DNA of 64,000 nt, from the NCBI GenBank assembly GCA_037447655.1, contig JBBHKE010002842.1, positions 382,018-446,017 on the forward strand. Reading direction: 5' to 3'. Position 1 is the stretch's first letter. Each line of letters opens with the position of its first letter. The position numbers were made by a program, and so were the translations under genes. Of the stretch, positions 19,003-29,568 are shown piece by piece. The DNA is from Zygnema cylindricum. Lineage: Eukaryota > Streptophyta > Zygnematophyceae > Zygnematales > Zygnemataceae. The notes below the pieces were generated by a model that was given only the letters and a program-made list of their open reading frames with translations, was not told the origin of the DNA and made no database searches.

Positions 19003-22000
19003 CTACAGCCCCCCTATACCCCCCAAATGCTTCTTTAACGCACGATCTTTCCTCCGATGATTCCCCACCACCGCCTTCTGCTGCTCCTTCCTCCCATACG
19101 ACCTCCCATAGCCTCTCCCTACTCCCCCCCCACGTCCACCCTCTGCTCCCCCTCTCCCATCTCTCATCTCGCCCACTCCCGCTTCTGCGCCCTCTCCCTC
19201 TCCCTCTTCATCCTCGCTGCTCTCTCCCTCCATCAAAAACTGCGCCCTGTTTCCTCCTCTCCCCAACCCGTGAATCCTCTCTCCCTCCTCCCTCTTCATC
19301 ACCTCGGCCTCCTCCGCAGAGTTAACCGCCACGGCTCCCTCCACCTTGTAACTGTAATTCTTCCCGTCCTTCACATAGAACTGGGGGGCACCAGCTCGCC
19401 CCACTCCTCTCCCTCCACTCCTACCCAGAATACCCCTCCCTTCCATCCCGCCTCCCCCTCTCCCTCCTCCCCCTCTCCCTCCTCCCTCTCTCCCTCCTCC
19501 TCCTCTCCCTCCATCGCTTCCTCCATCTCTCCCTCGTCCTCTCCCTGCTACTTCTCTTCCTTCTCCCCATCTCTCTCCCACAGCGTCCCTCCCTCGGCCG
19601 TCCTCCCTTCCTCCCATCTCTCTCCCTCCTATCCCTCCCTCTCCCGTCCCTCTCTCTCCCATTCCTCTCTCTCCTCCCCCTCTTTTTGCCTGCGACTCGG
19701 CCACAGTCTCTACCTCCTCCTCCCCCTCGTCCAGGCCTCCGGTCTGAAGGTCGTCGAAGGAATCGTCATATTCGTCCTCATACTCCATCTCCGCCCCCTT
19801 GGCAAACTTTCTTATCGCCGCGGCCTCCCTCTCCCCCCTCCAGTCCACCAGCTTCTCCTCCTCACCTTTCTGCCTTCTCACGTACCTCCCTCCACTTATG
19901 CCTCCTCCTCCCACTCCCCCGCTCCCTCCCCCCCGCCCGCTCGCACTCCCACTCCCTCCCGTCGCACTCACTCGCTCTCCCTCGCCCCCTCCTCTTCCTC
20001 CTCCTCCTCCTCCCCGTCCCAATCCCGGTCCCCATCCCTGTCCTGTTCCTCTCTCTCTCTCCTTCTTCCCCTCCGTTTCTCCCTCCACAAGCTTACCTTT
20101 CCCCTTCTCTCCTCTCCCCACCACCGGCTCGCTCCTCGGGACTTCTGCCAGCTGGCGATCCATGGCCGCCAGATCCGGAGGGAGATCTCCCTCCAAAATA
20201 TGTTGGATTGCCAGCTCAGCATTTTGTCCGTACACATCCAGACAAACCGACAAAAAACCATTTCCATAGTCTGGGAAAAGGTCTTTTATTTGACTTAAAA
20301 GAGACTGTTGGATGGCGTCTAAAGGGGGAAAGTCTTGGTGGGGAGGAGAGAGAGGAAGAGGAGGGAGAGAGGGGGCTTGAGAGGAGAGGAGAGTCCGGAA
20401 GAAGTCGAGTTGGACAGAGTCCAGTTTCAGGTGGCCTGGAGAGAGGAGAGGTATAGAGAGAGGGGCTGTCAGAAGGGTGTCGAGAGAGAGGAAGGGATAC
20501 TGGGAACGAGTAAGGAGAGGCGGTTGCTCGAAATTAAAAGTTTGTGGTTTTAGTTTCAATTTGAGGTTTCGTTAACGTTTGAATGAATTTGAATTGGAGG
20601 TTTAGTCTGGAGTCGTGTCCCAATAGAGCTTCGAGTTTTTGACTTAATTTACACCAAATGCCTTTACCCCTAAAAACGTTAAAACACCTATTGCAGAATC
20701 ATCGTGCGTTTAAAACTCAAAAACGTACATTTTTACGAGTAACCATTCGTACAACTACCAAAAAAACAAATGAATTGTACGATGAAAACGAGGATAAAAC
20801 TTCGATAGTGTCATAACCTTAACAGTTTTGCAGATCCTTTCCAGCTTACTGCAGTTTCTTTGGGGTTTACAGTTTGCAATTTCTTCTCAGTTGGCTATCT
20901 TTTTGGATTTTGCAGTTGGGCAGTTTCTTTTAAGTTTTCAGTTTCTTTTCAGTTTTTAAAAATTTGCCCATTGTTTTGCAGCTTACAGCGTTTGCAGTCT
21001 TTTTGCACTTTTTCTCCGCAGGTTTCAACTTGCAATTTCTCTGCAGTTTCCCCTTCACAGTTCCCTTTCAGTTTGCCGTCATTTTGTGGTGTACATGTTG
21101 CTGTGCACTGTTCCGTTTTAGGGTTAAAAGTTTAGAGCTACTGCAGTTTTAGTTTTTGCTTCTATTTCCCTCCCTCCCACCCAGTATAAGGGTCCACCTG
21201 ATTTCATGGCCGCCTCCACAGCTTCCATCAGTCCCATTCTCTCCCCTAGCAAGTGCAGGAGTCTCTTTCTCCCTCCCTCTCTCCCTCCCCGACCTCCACT
21301 TGTACCAAGTACCACCATGTCGCGAACGAATGCCTCCGATCGTGCCATGTCATCCTCCCTATCCTCGCCCTCGTCTAATTTCCTGGAAGCTTCCAAATCT
21401 GTACCGTTCTGTTTCGATAAGTACCGGTGCCATATGAGCATCCACACTAATTCTGCCCACTGTTGTCGGAGATCTCCCAATCTCCATCTGTCAGAAGGGG
21501 AGGGAAGAGCCTTCTTGAGGGAGGGTAAAACAAAATCGTCAATTTTCACGAGGGCGGAAAGTAAACCGGGACTCTCACTCGGATTTCTGGAATTAGACAG
21601 ACAAAAAAAGAAAAAAAAACAAAAAAAAAGATTAGACCGATACAAAAAAGGCTTTGAGAGGGTTCGGGACTTTCTGAATATGGACATTTTGACAGAACGT
21701 TGTAAAAAGTGTTCTTTTTTTTGTTTTCATTTCCTTTCTTTTTCGAGTTCAGATCATGTCGCTCCCTGCAAATTTTGAAGGAGGACATTGTGACTGACTA
21801 TTAGCGTTAAGAAATCTAAAGCCCGAGGTTAATTTTAGTTTTGTCGGTTTAAATCTCCGTCTGAGCAAAGATTTTCCGCCGTTTAGTGAATTAGCATTAA
21901 AAAAACAATGAGAAGTAATAACGTTATTTTATGTTCAGGGGCCAAAAAAAAGACGGGGCCGAAGTAGTGTTATCAACGCTAATAGCGATTCACAGTGTAG

Positions 22001-25000
22001 TTTAACAAAACACACACTCGATCAGTTGTTGTTAAATCTGAAACTTCTACTTGAGACTTTTTGGAATTTTGAATCAGTTTCGGGCAGCTGAAAAAGTTTT
22101 GGGCAGCAGAAATTTTTAGAGTCTACCCAGGTGGCAAGTCCTTGAGAAGCCACGTGGCAACTGGAGGGCAAGCCTTCACAAAGGCCGAAAGAGTCGCCGC
22201 CATGTCATAGAGATATTGCACCACCTGTACAAAAAGACAAAAAGGACAACATCCTGTCTTTTCTCAGATCAATTTTAGTTTGGGTGAAAAAAGGTATTAT
22301 TGTCAGAAAGAAATAACACTAATCTGGACAAGAAGTCAAGAATGACATTCCGCCATTTCGTTTGTTCTTAGAACAGTTTCTGCAGTTTGAGTACAAATGG
22401 GTGTTATTATTGTTACAGATATCATGCCACCTGGACAAAAAGACAAAATGACGACATCTCATTTTCCCTCAGGCGAATTTTCTATAATTTGGTTAGAAAT
22501 GGGCTATTTTTTTCCATTTTTACCACTGAAAAGTCCTACTGCCTGGCTTCTAAAAAGAGTATTTGCAACTACACTGTGTATCGCTATAAGCATTAGGGTT
22601 AAAGAGTATTTGCAATTACACCGTGTATCGCTAGTGTTTCTTTCGGCCTTTCAACTTCTTTTTGTCCATGTACGATTATTAGATTCATAATCCGACGGCT
22701 GCGGTGGACTCTTCCCTTTCGATTGACGGTTTCCGAATGAAGATCGAACACGTGTGCACGGAGAAAACTTGAGTTAAAAGGCAAAAAAAGCATGAAAGCT
22801 AAGAGCCATACCCGGTGCAGGAACCGGTGGACATCGAATGCCATTTCCAATATTCTGTTTGCACCACACTTTTCGCTTTCTAAATCATTCTGAGAAACAG
22901 ATCAAAATCTGAAACACTTTGTACAACGTTTCCTTGGATCCTTTACTCCAAATTTGACACAAAATAAAATACATAAATTTCTAGAGTTGTGTATTGGTAA
23001 ATTTCTTATCGCAACAAATCTGATAATCGACATTATCGATTATCAAACATCAAGCGGGCCCAATATATTGCTCCAGGACAAATAAATCGTTATCGCCAAT
23101 ATCTTTCTATTAAAATAGTATTACAATACACTAGTACTATGCACTATATTGTATTCTACTGTATACTATATTGTATTCTACTGTATACTATATTGTATTC
23201 TACTGTATACAATACAGTGTACCATGTCAAGTATGACAATCTGGTACATACTTTGTAGAATGAGAGTACGGAACTCCAACCCGGACTGTGCAGCACTTCC
23301 GTACAACAAAGTCGTACGCCATTGGGCGAAAAGTACGACATCCCAATGGTGGCCCAGAGGCCGACTGCCCCCGGAAGCAGTAAGGAGAGGCGACGGTTGT
23401 CGACCCAAGCCTCGAGAAACTACACCGTGAATCGCTTATAAGGTTAATGTTTTTTCGCCACTTAAAACATTTTTTTCTCCGTGCACACTTGTTCAATCCG
23501 ACGGTTCCGATTGAAAGGCAAGGTTCTCACCTTCCGATTGGTGGTCTCCAATCATAAACGGGACACGTGTGTACGGAGAAAAGATGTTTTAAGTGGCGAA
23601 AAAAAAAAAGCGATACAAGGTGTATTGGTCCCAAACCATGAGCAGCTTCCCAAATCGTAAGAAAGGAACAAATCTATCACGTAAAAATTAGCAAAAATAA
23701 AAAAACAGTTAGACAGAAAAAGATTGGGTGGAAGGGAAACGAGCGCACAAAACAATGAAACCCGACAAAAATTCTTTAAAAGTCAAAGTCAACTATCGTA
23801 TTATTTATTATCAGTATATCGGGCCAATATATACATATATATATATACATATACATATATATATATACATATATATATATACACATTGCAATAATTTTCT
23901 CATCGGTTTATTTTTTATCAGTATATCGGGCCGAAATATACATATATAAACACATCGCGATATTCTTCTCATCGATTTATCGAACCGATATAAAAAGGTA
24001 CATATCCATTATCCCTAAGAGGCCACTGATATAAAACACCGTAAATTACTAGTTCCAGTTCACAGGTTTTTCCCAAAAGATGAATTCATGACCATGTCTA
24101 AATACCGATTTCTCAACCATAATTTTGACCACACTAATTTATGGCGAAAAAAGGAGAAGCATATGAAAAAGAATCCTGCGGTTGCTACATTCCCCAAAAT
24201 TCGAACTTGAGATTGAAAAGAAGGGTTGATATATAAATGTATATGTATAGAGAGGGGGAGGAGGGAGGGGGGGTGAGGGGGGGGGGTGGGGAGGGGGGGG
24301 GAGGTGGAGGGAGAGAGGAAGAGGGAGAGGAAGTGGGAGTGGGACAGGGAGAGTTAGTGAGGGGGAGAGGGAGTTGGGGAGGGAGGGAGAGAAAGTGAGA
24401 GAGCACTCACATCTAGCACCTCCTCCTTCCCTTTCTCCCCTTGTGCCTCCAATGCTGACGTGGCACTCTGCAGCACATGGAATCAGGTTCAGTTCAGTTA
24501 AGGAGGAAGGAGACAAACAGGCCGACAGGTCCAAAGAATGGCTACAGGCGAACGACATACATAGAGGGAGAGGGAGAGGGAGGCAGAGGGAGAGGGAGAG
24601 AGGGAGGGAGAGGGACAGGGAGGGAGAGAAAAAGAGAGGGCGAGAGAGAGAGAGTGAGAGAGAGTGACCTGGGAGCACATGGCGTCCAGAGTGTGCACCA
24701 TGGCGGGCAAAGCGGCCGTCACGTCACGGCAAAACTCAGGCTGGGCACGGAACAGCCCTCTCATCTGTGCCCTCCCTCCCCTCGCCCCTATCTGTCAGAG
24801 ACCCTACTCTCCGTTCTATATCCTTCCATCTCCTCACCTCTCCCTGCCTGGTCTCCACTCCCTCCTCCCCCTCTCGCCCAACTTTCCCCTTCTCTTCCAA
24901 AAAAAAAAAAAAAAAAAATAGAAAACTATCCATATCGCCTTGTCCTTTATCGACGCTCACCGATGATCCTGCCTCCCCTGAATCCTTTCGGACCCATGTT

Positions 25001-26998
25001 CAAATCTTGCCTGTCTGCCCTCCCCTTCCCCATCCCCATCCCCCTTTGCCCAGGCGTCCTGGCCTGCCCCCTCCTCCCCTCCTCCCTCCCTCCCCCTCCC
25101 CATCCCCTCTGCCCCTGGCCGCCCCCTCCCACCTCCTCCCCTGGCTGGGTGGTAGTTGGTGAGGAGGAAGAGAGGGAGAGGGAAAGAGAGCTTTTCTGAC
25201 CTGCATGCTCGCGAGCGTTCAGAGTGGGCTCTCCTCCCTCCTCGTTGGTCGACCTGTGGAGGTCTCCAAAAGCGACAAAGTTAGAAGGAATACCGCGGAG
25301 GCCAAAGCAAGAGTTCCTTTCCGTGTGTGGAAACAGTTGTGGGTTGCGAGTAACGACAAAATGAAAGGAAGATAGATGATACGTCGGGTGCAAGTCGGTG
25401 TGAATTATGTCAAACTGTAGACAACAATGTTGCATGAAAGCTATAAAACCATCAAAAATCGTTGAAAAATTATAAGAAAACGATCAAAAACCACAGAAAA
25501 ACCATAAAATGCCACCGAAAGCTCTGACCAGAAACGCTCACATGCGCAGGAGGAGGAGGAAAACGCGACGTGACAGGTCGGCGTCGCCCGCCACGCTCCC
25601 ATTGGCTCTCTCCTCGGTCTCCGTGTCAAACGGCCGTCGCCTGTAACGGAGGTAGCTGTCCAGGAACACGTGGAGAGAAGCATCCTGGGCCACTGGGGAG
25701 CAGGAGGGGGAAGGGAGGGCGAGAGGGAGGGAGGGAGGGAGGGAGGGAGGGAGGGACAGAGGGAGGGTGGATGGGAAGGAGCGAGAGTGGGAGAGAGAGA
25801 AAGAGGGAAAGAGGCGAGAATTGAGAACTATATTTAGTGTGGACCGCAGTGATATGCCAAAGGCAATGCATTATCTGTGAATCATTTTATAACATTTCAG
25901 CATTAAAGTTTAAATATTTTTCTTCTCTTCCTCTCCTCTGTTTTTTATCTATTGAAGTGATTCTTTTCATTACTGTTTGTTTTGAATGGTTTATCCGAGG
26001 ACATGGAAGAAGATCCATATCTTTCTCTCCCTGTTCTTTCTCTCCCATTGATTTGCCATATAAAATCATCCTCAAAAGTACATTTTCGTAAGAAATCTTC
26101 AAACATATTCCAAACAAAATCCAAGAAAAAAGTCCAGAAAACCTCCTGTGTTGACCAACTAACCCTAATTCCTCTTCCACCACCAAGCCTAACCATAACC
26201 CTAATTCTCACCCACGTCTCCTCACACTAAATTAGTATTACATTTCCTAATTTCACATTAACCCCAATAAATCCTTAACGCTAACAACGATGGGGAGTGC
26301 ACCTAGCCCCGACTCTCTCCCTGTCCCTTAACCCTAAAATCTCCTTCCACCACCTCCCTTCCCACCCCCTAACCCTAATTCCCTCCCCACAGCCAAACCT
26401 TCCCACCTCTCCTCCAAAACTCTCGCGGCCGCAAGCTGAGGAGTTCTGCCAGCTGGCAAGAAGTACGGTCCACCATGTCCTGTGTGTCGGAAGGATCTCC
26501 TCCGGCCTCGTCTTGCGGGAGGTACGGAAGGAAGGTGCCACGTGGCGCAATCCCTGACGACGACGACACGGCGGAAGAGATATTCACGGACTTTCCTTTC
26601 TGTGCCACGTGTCCAGCAGCGCTGACGCCATTTGAGGCCTCTCTTTGCTTCTGCGTCTCCGAAAAAACCGGTTTTTGAGGTTCGAATCCGGGAGGAGGAA
26701 CACGTGGAGTCCTCTGAGGCTGTTCCGAAAATCCAGGAGGGCCACGGCCTCCACGCTGGGAGAATGCGCCACGTGGCGCCCGCCCGGGCTCTCTCCCTTC
26801 GCCACGTGGCATAGCTGAGCCGTTCTGCCTCCCGCCCTGCCCACGACCTCTGCCTCGGCCATGGCCGCCTCGAGACGCCCCTGCAGACGCGGGGCCAGAA
26901 GAGGCCACGTGGCTGCCATGCGGCTCCTGGCTGGCGCTCATGGCTGCCGCAGAACCAGCCAAATCCAAGCTGTTGCCGGCTTCCAAAAAAAATGCCAC
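19003..26998 (-). CDS. ASCC2: ASCC2 homologue (activating signal cointegrator complex subunit 2), CUE-domain protein
   Basis: Exons supported: 26407-26998, 25542-25692, 25201-25253, 24669-24764, 24411-24467, 22127-22224, 21181-21586, 19003-20499. Landmarks in order: an RGG-rich N terminus; FLPYLPQDEA and LSLRPREFW; VAQDASLHVFLDSYLRYRRR; LSRRVFLLLLRMS; FRAQPEFCRDVTAALP; VLDVVQYLYDMAATLSAFV; LLSALVKIDDFVLPSLKKA; the CUE domain (LSQIKDLFPDYGNGFLSVCL through HILEGDLPPDL); EYEDEYDDSFDD; FYVKDGKNYSYKV; HGLGRGGN; and a KDRALKKH end. ASCC2 works with the ASCC3 helicase in ribosome-associated quality control and alkylation repair, its CUE domain binding Lys63-ubiquitin (family knowledge). A segment corresponding to human FLFDIPKILDLC was not found between 24,765 and 25,200, so one exon is missing from the model; phase requires a length of 3n+2. 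The last-exon acceptor (TTCCCAG/TATCCC) is probable. Long Gly/Arg/Glu runs are lineage-specific. The alternative start at 26941 would shorten it by 19 residues. Confidence 0.85.
21784..21999. mobile_element. MITE, ~216 bp, degenerate left end, in ASCC2 intron
   Basis: The right end reverse-complements to TACACTGTGAATCGCTATTA followed by GCGTTGATAACAC. The left end, ACATTGTGACTGACTATTAG plus CGTTAAG, is a mutated version. Its length matches the 205-220 bp family. It lies between the exons ending at 22127 and starting at 21586. Confidence 0.6.
22981..23080. mobile_element. Fragment related to the hAT-like element at 36.9 kb
   Basis: Starts TAGAGTTGTGTATTGGTAAA, close to the TAGTGTTGTGTATCCGTAA end of the 36,888 element, and is followed by the same TTATCG/GATAATCGA palindromic words. 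No matching right end was identified. It lies in an ASCC2 intron. Confidence 0.45.
23142..23212. repeat. Tandem repeat, ~22-bp unit, three copies
   Basis: The unit ACTATATTGTATTCTACTGT plus AT repeats about three times without visible change, suggesting recent expansion. It lies in the large ASCC2 intron between the exons at 24411 and 22224. Confidence 0.85.
23421..23624. mobile_element. MITE, ~204 bp, in ASCC2 intron
   Basis: The left end is TACACCGTGAATCGCTTATA. The arms carry CGCCACTTAAAACATTTTTT and, inverted on the right, AAAAGATGTTTTAAGTGGCG. The extreme right end has lost a few bases (CGATACAAGGTGTA). The internal parts (GGTTCTCACCTTCCGATTGG) match the 27,164 element. Confidence 0.8.
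23828..23886. repeat. (TA)n/(TATACA)n microsatellite
   Basis: About 60 bases of alternating TA with interspersed CA, directly after a TATCGGGCC word that recurs at about 23926. Confidence 0.85.
24249..24364. repeat. G-rich low-complexity tract in ASCC2 intron
   Basis: Long GGGGAGG/GGGGGTG runs on the + strand, so C-rich in the ASCC2 transcript and able to act as a long polypyrimidine stretch. GAGA-type tracts resume at 24,560-24,665, and GGGA tandem runs occur at 25,703-25,755. Confidence 0.85.
26157..26396. promoter_or_regulatory. Cluster of AACCCTAA telo-box-like words in ASCC2 intron 1
   Basis: At least four AACCCTAA occurrences with related AACCATAACCC words, within 240 bases just downstream of ASCC2 exon 1 in transcript sense. 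They may be an interstitial telomere-like remnant or a telo-box cluster near the transcription start. Confidence 0.5.
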
Positions 26999-27163
26999 GT
27001 GCCTCTCTTAGAGGCGAAACCGCCGACTTGGACGCGGACAGTGCCACGTGGCGCACGCACACGCGTGGTTTTGGCTTCGCGGTAAAATGTGCGAATGGAC
27101 ACTTTCGTACAGTCGCTGTACGGTACGCAAATCAGGTTCTTTACTTCTTTCCGTCCTACAAAG

Positions 27164-27384
27164 TACACCGTGAATCGCTTATAGCGTTGATGTTTTTTTG
27201 GCCTCTTAAAACATCTTTTCTCTGTGCACACTTGCCGGATTGAAAATCTGACGGCTCCGATTGAAATACAAGGTTCTCACCTTTCGATCGGTGGTGTCCA
27301 ATCATAAACCGGTCACGTCTGTACGGAGAAAATACGTTTTAAGCGGCTAAAAAAACATCAACACTATAAGCGATTCACGGTGTA
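27164..27384. mobile_element. MITE, ~221 bp, between two divergent genes
   Basis: Nearly perfect long inverted repeats: TACACCGTGAATCGCTTATA on the left and the same 20 bases reverse-complemented on the right. Matching arms (CTTAAAACATCTTTTCTC against GAGAAAATACGTTTTAAG) extend the inverted repeat to about 60 bases. It occupies much of the 564-bp gap between the starts of ASCC2 (-) and the next gene (+). Confidence 0.9.
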
Positions 27385-27562
27385 CTGTACTTTCGTTCTT
27401 AAAAACTCCTTTGAGTGAGTTTGAGGCAAAAGTGTACTTTTCGGTACGGGATGCTTTAGGGTTTTGGAGTAGAGATTTCGAGTTTCTCTATTGGTGACCT
27501 TAACGGTTCGCAAGTAAAGCTTGCCACGTGGCTCATTGCCTGGAACCGGACAGGCTAGCATC

Positions 27563-29568
27563 ATGCTCGCCAGAAAGCGCTGTACTCTCTTTGTGACAAA
27601 TGTCGTCCTCCGCTGCAAGGCAGAGCAGCTCCTGCCAGCTGTCTGCCAGAATGTACGGAACGGCACTGCAGTCTGCTTCAGCAGCTCCGGATCTTCGCGA
27701 GATCCTGCCGAGATTCGAGCGGCGCCTGCCGCGGCTTCCACTAGCGCGAGCGTGACAGTGACAGGCAGTGGGCGATCGGCGGAGGAGGATTTGCGGCAGC
27801 GGCGGAGAGAGTACGCGGAGGAGTTGTCGCGACTGCGGAAGAGGTTTGCGCAGGAGGTGACGGATAAGGCGGAGCTGAAGGCCGCGGCTTTGAGAGAGGC
27901 GAGGAAGCAGCAGAGGGCGAAGACGGCATCGAGAGAGGTAGAGAGGAAGGAGTCGTCAGTTGTACGGAAGCAGGCGGCGGAAGATTCGAAATTGGAGTTA
28001 ATGGCATTAAAGGTGAGAGAAGGATGCTTTTAGGGTTCATTAGGAGTCGTTGATGGTTGCGACTGTCTTTGAGGCAGAGTGTCTTTTTATTAGGATAAAC
28101 GTGTCAGGTCCTCTTTTTTATCCTCAACTTTTTGGTTTAATTGAAAGTGAAATGTGTCCAAATTTTAAGTTTATGCGTTGAAACTTTTGAAAGTATATTA
28201 TTAATCTTAACTCGACCAATTAAAACAGAGTAAGTTAGCCGTTACCAATTTCTCGAGCAGTGACTCGGAAGCTTAAGATCGATCGGTGAAAATGAAAAGA
28301 AGATTGATTCGACTGCTGAGAGTACATCTGGCCCTCGTTTCAAATCCTAAACTATATTGGAATATAATCTTTCGAAGATGTGTAGTATGCATTAGTTTTG
28401 CACTCATTCTTAAGTTGTTGGAGTGACAAACCCGCGATACATCATTCCGATAGGCTTCGGATATGACATTACACAATTCTGGAGAGATAATTGCTTTCAT
28501 CCTATGTTTTAAAATACGACCGTACGAAAAGAATAGTGTACATCTGTAAATGATTTTTCAATATTTACGCTTTTGTACAAAGGGAAGTGGACGGATTTGC
28601 AAAATTAGAGTTTCAATTGAAAAATAAATAGTTCCAGCCATCAATATTTGTCATGATTTAGCATGGCTTGCTGATTCTTTGTTAAACTGTTAGGGGGAGG
28701 GATTCGGCCTTAGGATGGGTGAGTTCCTCCTGTCCCTTGTTGCCCCTTGTTGAAGAATTGAGTTGTGCCGTCATAATTGTCACCTGTGGTAATACTTCAC
28801 TGCTCATCGCTGTTAGAGTTAATAACTCTCATTTGAGTGTGTGGTTTTTTGGACCCAAAACAAATAAAGTATTGACTATTTAATAAAGTAGCCAAGAATG
28901 AGCCACGTGGTAGGACATAAAGTAGTGTCGTGAATACTAAGTCCGCTAAACACTAATATTTCCTTAAAACTAATAGCGATGTATTTAAGCTTACATATTT
29001 TATGTGAAGAACACCGATCCTTGGTGTTTTAGCATTGGAGTGTCTTCCAGTACCTAATTCCAGTGGCTAACTCCAGTGCCTAACTCCAGTTCCAGGGCGT
29101 AACTCCAGTGCCTAATTCCCGTGCCTAATTCCAGTCCCTAACTCCATAATTTAACTCCAGTTCCACTGCATAACTCCAGGGTCTAATTCCAGGAACTAAT
29201 TTGAGCGAGTGTATTTGTTTTTACAGTCTATGGTTCGTTTGGTTTCTTTCACATCTCCTCTTGTAATCGCGAAGAGAATGCAGATGTTGGATAATTAAAA
29301 AAAAAACCTTTTCATTGTTCGATAACCATAAAAAACCCTAAAATTTCCCTTTTAAGTGTCTAAAGTTTGACTGAACTTGGCCACGGTCCTACTGCAGGGA
29401 GAGGAACGCGCGGCTCGAGCGGAGCGGCGGAAAAGTCGCGAGGCGGCGATCGGAGCAAAGCGTGCGAAAGAGCAAAACAGCCTCCACACTATGAGCATGG
29501 ATTGGATTGAAGAGGCGGAACTTGAGGAGAAAATTTCGAAGTCTCTAGCAAATCCTTTTCATCTCTAG
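27563..29568 (+). CDS. Small Lys/Arg/Glu-rich protein with probable organelle presequence, two exons
   Basis: Exons 27563-28012 and 29398-29568, phase 0 at the junction (TTAAAG/gtgaga and ctgcag/GGAGAG), give 206 residues. I do not recognise the family with confidence. Residues 1-50 (MLARKRCTLFVTNVVLRCK...) are basic and Ser/Ala/hydrophobic with no acidic residues, as in mitochondrial presequences. Residues about 75-185 are a highly charged, probably helical or coiled-coil region (REYAEELSRLRKRFAQEV, then EERAARAERRKSREAA). The C terminus has a conserved-looking MSMDWIEEAELEEKISKSL patch, of the sort seen at the ends of plant mitoribosome-associated proteins; that comparison is only a guess. 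The start ATG at 27563 was chosen because it heads the presequence. The 1,385-bp intron contains a minisatellite and a decayed MITE. The gene is divergent from ASCC2. Confidence 0.7.
28795..28985. mobile_element. Degenerate MITE remnant in intron
   Basis: The left end CTGCTCATCGCTGTTAGAGT plus TAATAAC resembles the family end with mutations. The right end, AAAACTAATAGCGATG, reverse-complements to CATCGCTATTAGTTTT. The length is right for the 200-bp class. Confidence 0.4.
29045..29200. repeat. Minisatellite of CTAACTCCAGTGC-like units
   Basis: About ten imperfect copies of a 13-17 base unit (CTAACTCCAGTGC with variants CTAATTCCAG, TAACTCCAGT). It lies inside the intron of the small charged-protein gene, about 200 bases before its acceptor. 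Confidence 0.8.

Noticed and set aside
19057-20298. 413-codon and other long + strand frames rich in Pro/Ser/Leu
   Set aside because: They are antisense to the ASCC2 last exon. The conserved CUE and KDGKNYSYK blocks are on the minus strand, and the + strand frames arise from its Gly/Arg-rich composition.
22799-22850. Possible ASCC2 exon encoding MAFDVHRFLHR
   Set aside because: The exons ending VLD (24411) and beginning VVQYLYDM (22224) join directly in phase and match the family, so this piece is not needed.
23142-23212. CRISPR-like array
   Set aside because: Head-to-tail tandem repeats without spacers in a eukaryotic intron; it is a short minisatellite.
24959-25144. G-rich open stretch as an ASCC2 exon
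   Set aside because: No similarity to the expected segment, and its end phase does not fit the next exon. Left unassigned.
27741-28040. 99-codon minus-strand Ser/Pro frame
   Set aside because: Antisense shadow of the charged-protein exon at 27,563-28,012.
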